A stretch of DNA of 7,282 nt. It comes from an uncultured Actinomycetes bacterium (GTDB lineage: Bacteria > Actinomycetota > Actinomycetes > Nanopelagicales > Nanopelagicaceae). Of this stretch, positions 5,661 to 7,282 are shown in pieces. Each line of letters starts with the position of its first letter. The first letter of the stretch is position 1. The stretch lies in NCBI GenBank assembly GCA_903932705.1, contig CAIZHC010000307.1, positions 1 to 7,282 on the forward strand. Direction: 5' to 3'. The notes beneath the pieces are model-generated. The model worked only from the letters and a program-made list of their open reading frames with translations, made no database searches and was not told where the DNA came from. A program made the position numbers and the translations under genes.

Positions 5661-5951
5661 TTGGCTAATTCAAAGAGCCCAACCCACGTCCTTCAAAATG
5701 AAGAGACTCTTAACGCCATTTTGGTTCGCGTGAAACGCGCTCAAGGTCAACTTGGTGGAGTTGTCAGAATGCTTGAAGAGGGAAGAAGTTGCGATGAAAT
5801 TGTGACTCAAATGTCGGCCGTGAGTAAAGCGGTACACACCGCAGCCTTTACCTTGATCTCTTCGAGTTTGGAAGAGTGCATCCTAGAAGGAAAGAGTGAT
5901 CAAAAAGCAGTGTCAGAGAAGTTACAAAAACTATTCTTAAGTTTGGCATAA
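5661..5951 (+). CDS. CsoR/CstR-family (DUF156) repressor, persulfide-sensor-like
   Basis: This is a 96-residue all-helical repressor of the CsoR/RcnR/FrmR/CstR family, working as a tetramer on DNA. The signature RVKRAQGQLGG is at 23-33, and Cys44 (RSCDEI) and Cys73 (LEECI) are 29 residues apart, as in the family. The position of the copper-binding His, four residues before the second Cys, is Ser69. With two cysteines and no His it looks like CstR, which senses persulfide or polysulfide through the cysteine pair, rather than the copper sensor CsoR. Its neighbours (SQR-like enzyme, rhodanese and CoADR-like enzyme) agree. The start is TTG at 5661, directly after the TAA of the small gene; AAGGTG at 5649-5654 is its ribosome binding site. 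It presumably binds the palindrome at 3964-3983 and so controls its own operon. The name cstR is plausible but assigned by inference only. Confidence 0.88.
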   Translation: MANSKSPTHVLQNEETLNAILVRVKRAQGQLGGVVRMLEEGRSCDEIVTQMSAVSKAVHTAAFTLISSSLEECILEGKSDQKAVSEKLQKLFLSLA

Positions 5952-5953
5952 AA

Positions 5954-6340
5954 ATGAAGAGACTTTTTGCAGTACTTGTTGCATCAGTATTTACTTTAAC
6001 CGCATGTGGATCCACGGGAGCCGTATCAACTATGAACGTAAATGATTTTGCTAAAAAAATAAGCGATACTTCTATTGTTCTTCTCGATGTGCGAACCCCT
6101 GCTGAATTTGCGGCTGGTCACATCGCTGGGGCTACCAACATTGATTTCGAATCTGGGACTTTTGAATCCGATATCCAAAAGCTCGATAAAAGCAAGAGTT
6201 ACGCAGTTTATTGCCGGAGCGGAAATCGTTCTGGCCAAGCTACTGCGCTCATGGCCAAGGATGGATTCAAAACTATTTTCAATCTAGATGGTGGAATCAT
6301 TAATTGGCAGAGCGAAGGAAATGCTGTGGTGACAAATTGA
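5954..6340 (+). CDS. Lipoprotein rhodanese (single-domain sulfurtransferase)
   Basis: This is a 128-residue single rhodanese domain behind a lipoprotein signal peptide. Residues 1-17 form a short basic and hydrophobic signal, and LTAC (15-18) is a lipobox, so mature protein would start at Cys18, lipid-anchored on the outer face of the cytoplasmic membrane. Rhodanese signatures are LLDVRTPAEFAAGHI at 43-57 and the catalytic loop CRSGNR at 87-92 with Cys87; FNLDGGIINW is the C-terminal signature near 109-118. It would move sulfane sulfur from donors such as thiosulfate or polysulfide to thiols outside the cytosol. The gene starts two bases after the repressor stop, with a poor Shine-Dalgarno sequence, so coupled translation is likely. 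Its placement among the sulfide genes fits handling of products released on the outer face, which is inference. PspE-like periplasmic rhodaneses are the closest familiar comparison. Confidence 0.9.
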   Translation: MKRLFAVLVASVFTLTACGSTGAVSTMNVNDFAKKISDTSIVLLDVRTPAEFAAGHIAGATNIDFESGTFESDIQKLDKSKSYAVYCRSGNRSGQATALMAKDGFKTIFNLDGGIINWQSEGNAVVTN

Positions 6341-7282
6341 GTAAGCGATACGTAGTTATTGGGGGAGTTGCGGGAGGTATGTCTGCTGCGGCGCGCCTGC
6401 GACGCCTTGATGCAGAATCTGAGATTGTGGTTCTGGAGAAGAGCGGTTATGTCTCATACGCAAACTGCGGGCTTCCTTATTACGTCGGCGGCGTGATTCA
6501 AAACGAGGAATCACTCTTGCTTCAAACACCAGATAGCCTCTTCAAGAGATTTAGGTTAGATGTCCGAGTTGGCTCCGAGGTGATTGAAATTGATCCGAAA
6601 GCCAAGAGCGTCACCTACATGCGCGAGGGTTCATTGGAGCATCTCACCTATGACAAATTAATCTTGAGCCCAGGGGCATCGCCGATCAGACCAAATATCC
6701 CTGGGATTGAACGTGGTCTTACGCTTAGAAATATCGAAGATGTGGTTGCCATGGATCACGCTGTTTCAAGCCATCCCAAGAGCGCTGCGATCATTGGTGG
6801 AGGTTTCATTGGAGTTGAACTGGCTGAAAACTTAATACACCGCGGAATAAGCACCACGGTCGTTGAAGCTCAGGACCAGGTCTTGGCACCACTGGATCCC
6901 GAAATGGCGACCTTTGTTTCGGATGAACTCATTAAGAATGGAATCAATCTAATTCTTTCGGATGCTCTCGCATCTGTGGACGCATCATCCGTAACTCTTG
7001 CAAGTGGGAGAGTAATCCCAGCTGAAATGTTAATTCTTGCTATAGGAGTGCGTCCTGACATTGCTCTCGCTCAGGCAGCTGGATTAACGATCGGGGTGCG
7101 AGGCGGAATTTTCGTCGATGCTTTCAATGTGACCAGCAATCCGGACATATACGCAATTGGTGACGCTGCTGAGAAAATTGATGTGCTAGATGGAAGTGCC
7201 ACCTTGGTTCCACTGGCGAACTTGGCTAATCGTCATGGACGCGTGGTAGCCGACCATATTGCGGGTAAAAAGATTCGAGAGG
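6337..7282 (+). CDS. CoA-disulfide reductase-like pyridine nucleotide-disulfide oxidoreductase, N-terminal part (315 residues), 3' end outside window
   Basis: This is a class of FAD- and NAD(P)H-dependent enzyme with a single redox cysteine, including CoA-disulfide reductase, CoA-persulfide/polysulfide reductases and NADH oxidase. The FAD motif GGVAGG is at 9-14, followed by SYANCGLPYYVGG at 40-52 with Cys44, the hallmark of CoADR-type enzymes. The NAD(P) motif GGGFIG is at 154-159 and a second FAD contact (AIGDAAE) lies near 270. The frame is open to the window edge, so whether it ends near 440 residues or continues into a fused rhodanese domain cannot be seen. The start is TTG in a TTGA overlap with the rhodanese stop, leaving no better candidate upstream; GGTGA at 6328-6332 is a weak ribosome binding site. 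In this operon it would reduce CoA persulfide or disulfide with NAD(P)H. Substrate is not settled by sequence. Confidence 0.87.
   Translation, partial: MSKRYVVIGGVAGGMSAAARLRRLDAESEIVVLEKSGYVSYANCGLPYYVGGVIQNEESLLLQTPDSLFKRFRLDVRVGSEVIEIDPKAKSVTYMREGSLEHLTYDKLILSPGASPIRPNIPGIERGLTLRNIEDVVAMDHAVSSHPKSAAIIGGGFIGVELAENLIHRGISTTVVEAQDQVLAPLDPEMATFVSDELIKNGINLILSDALASVDASSVTLASGRVIPAEMLILAIGVRPDIALAQAAGLTIGVRGGIFVDAFNVTSNPDIYAIGDAAEKIDVLDGSATLVPLANLANRHGRVVADHIAGKKIRE

Noticed and set aside
5661..5951. Copper-sensing CsoR controlling copper export
   Set aside because: The copper-ligand His is replaced by Ser69, and no copper ATPase or chaperone is in the window; the neighbours are sulfur enzymes.

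Overview
The window is a very compact stretch of bacterial chromosome with near-balanced base composition. It has GTG and TTG starts, overlapping stop and start codons, and only two intergenic gaps of about 90 bp. The four-helix membrane protein at 3443-3931 resembles small actinobacterial membrane proteins known from memory. Together with the compactness and moderate G+C, this suggests a streamlined, possibly aquatic, actinobacterium. That assignment is an inference and is low confidence.

Left module (1-3446), sugar-acid catabolism. A divergent promoter region at 615-707 separates a leftward IlvD/Edd-type aldonate dehydratase (partial at the left edge) from a rightward three-gene operon. The operon encodes an SMP-30/gluconolactonase-type lactonase, an SDR oxidoreductase and mannonate dehydratase UxuA. 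The last two junctions overlap by 17 and 4 bases, so the genes are probably translationally coupled. Two readings fit. The SDR may reduce fructuronate to mannonate (the SDR-type UxuB arrangement), with UxuA making 2-keto-3-deoxygluconate. Or the set may be an oxidative route from sugar to lactone to aldonate to 2-keto-3-deoxy acid. A 20-bp direct repeat sits in the divergent promoter region and may be an operator.

Right module (3443-7282), sulfide and persulfide handling. A perfect 20-bp palindrome of the CsoR/CstR operator type (3964-3983) lies between a well-placed -35 and -10. The rightward operon that follows encodes an SQR-like FAD oxidoreductase, an unrecognised 55-residue basic protein, a CsoR-family repressor, a lipoprotein rhodanese and a CoA-disulfide-reductase-like flavoprotein cut by the right edge. 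The repressor keeps the two cysteines but has Ser where copper sensors have His, so it is best read as a CstR-like persulfide sensor. A plausible flow is sulfide oxidation at the membrane by the SQR, sulfane-sulfur transfer by the exported rhodanese, and thiol (per)sulfide reduction by the CoADR-like enzyme, with the repressor sensing persulfide. A leftward four-helix membrane protein of unknown function starts from the same intergenic region and may share the operator. Its stop codon overlaps that of uxuA, so the two modules meet with no spacer.

The most interesting unexplained parts are the 55-residue protein, the divergent membrane protein and the unusual cysteine pattern of the SQR-like enzyme. 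No RNA genes, mobile elements or CRISPR arrays are visible, and no gene-free stretch exceeds 100 bases.
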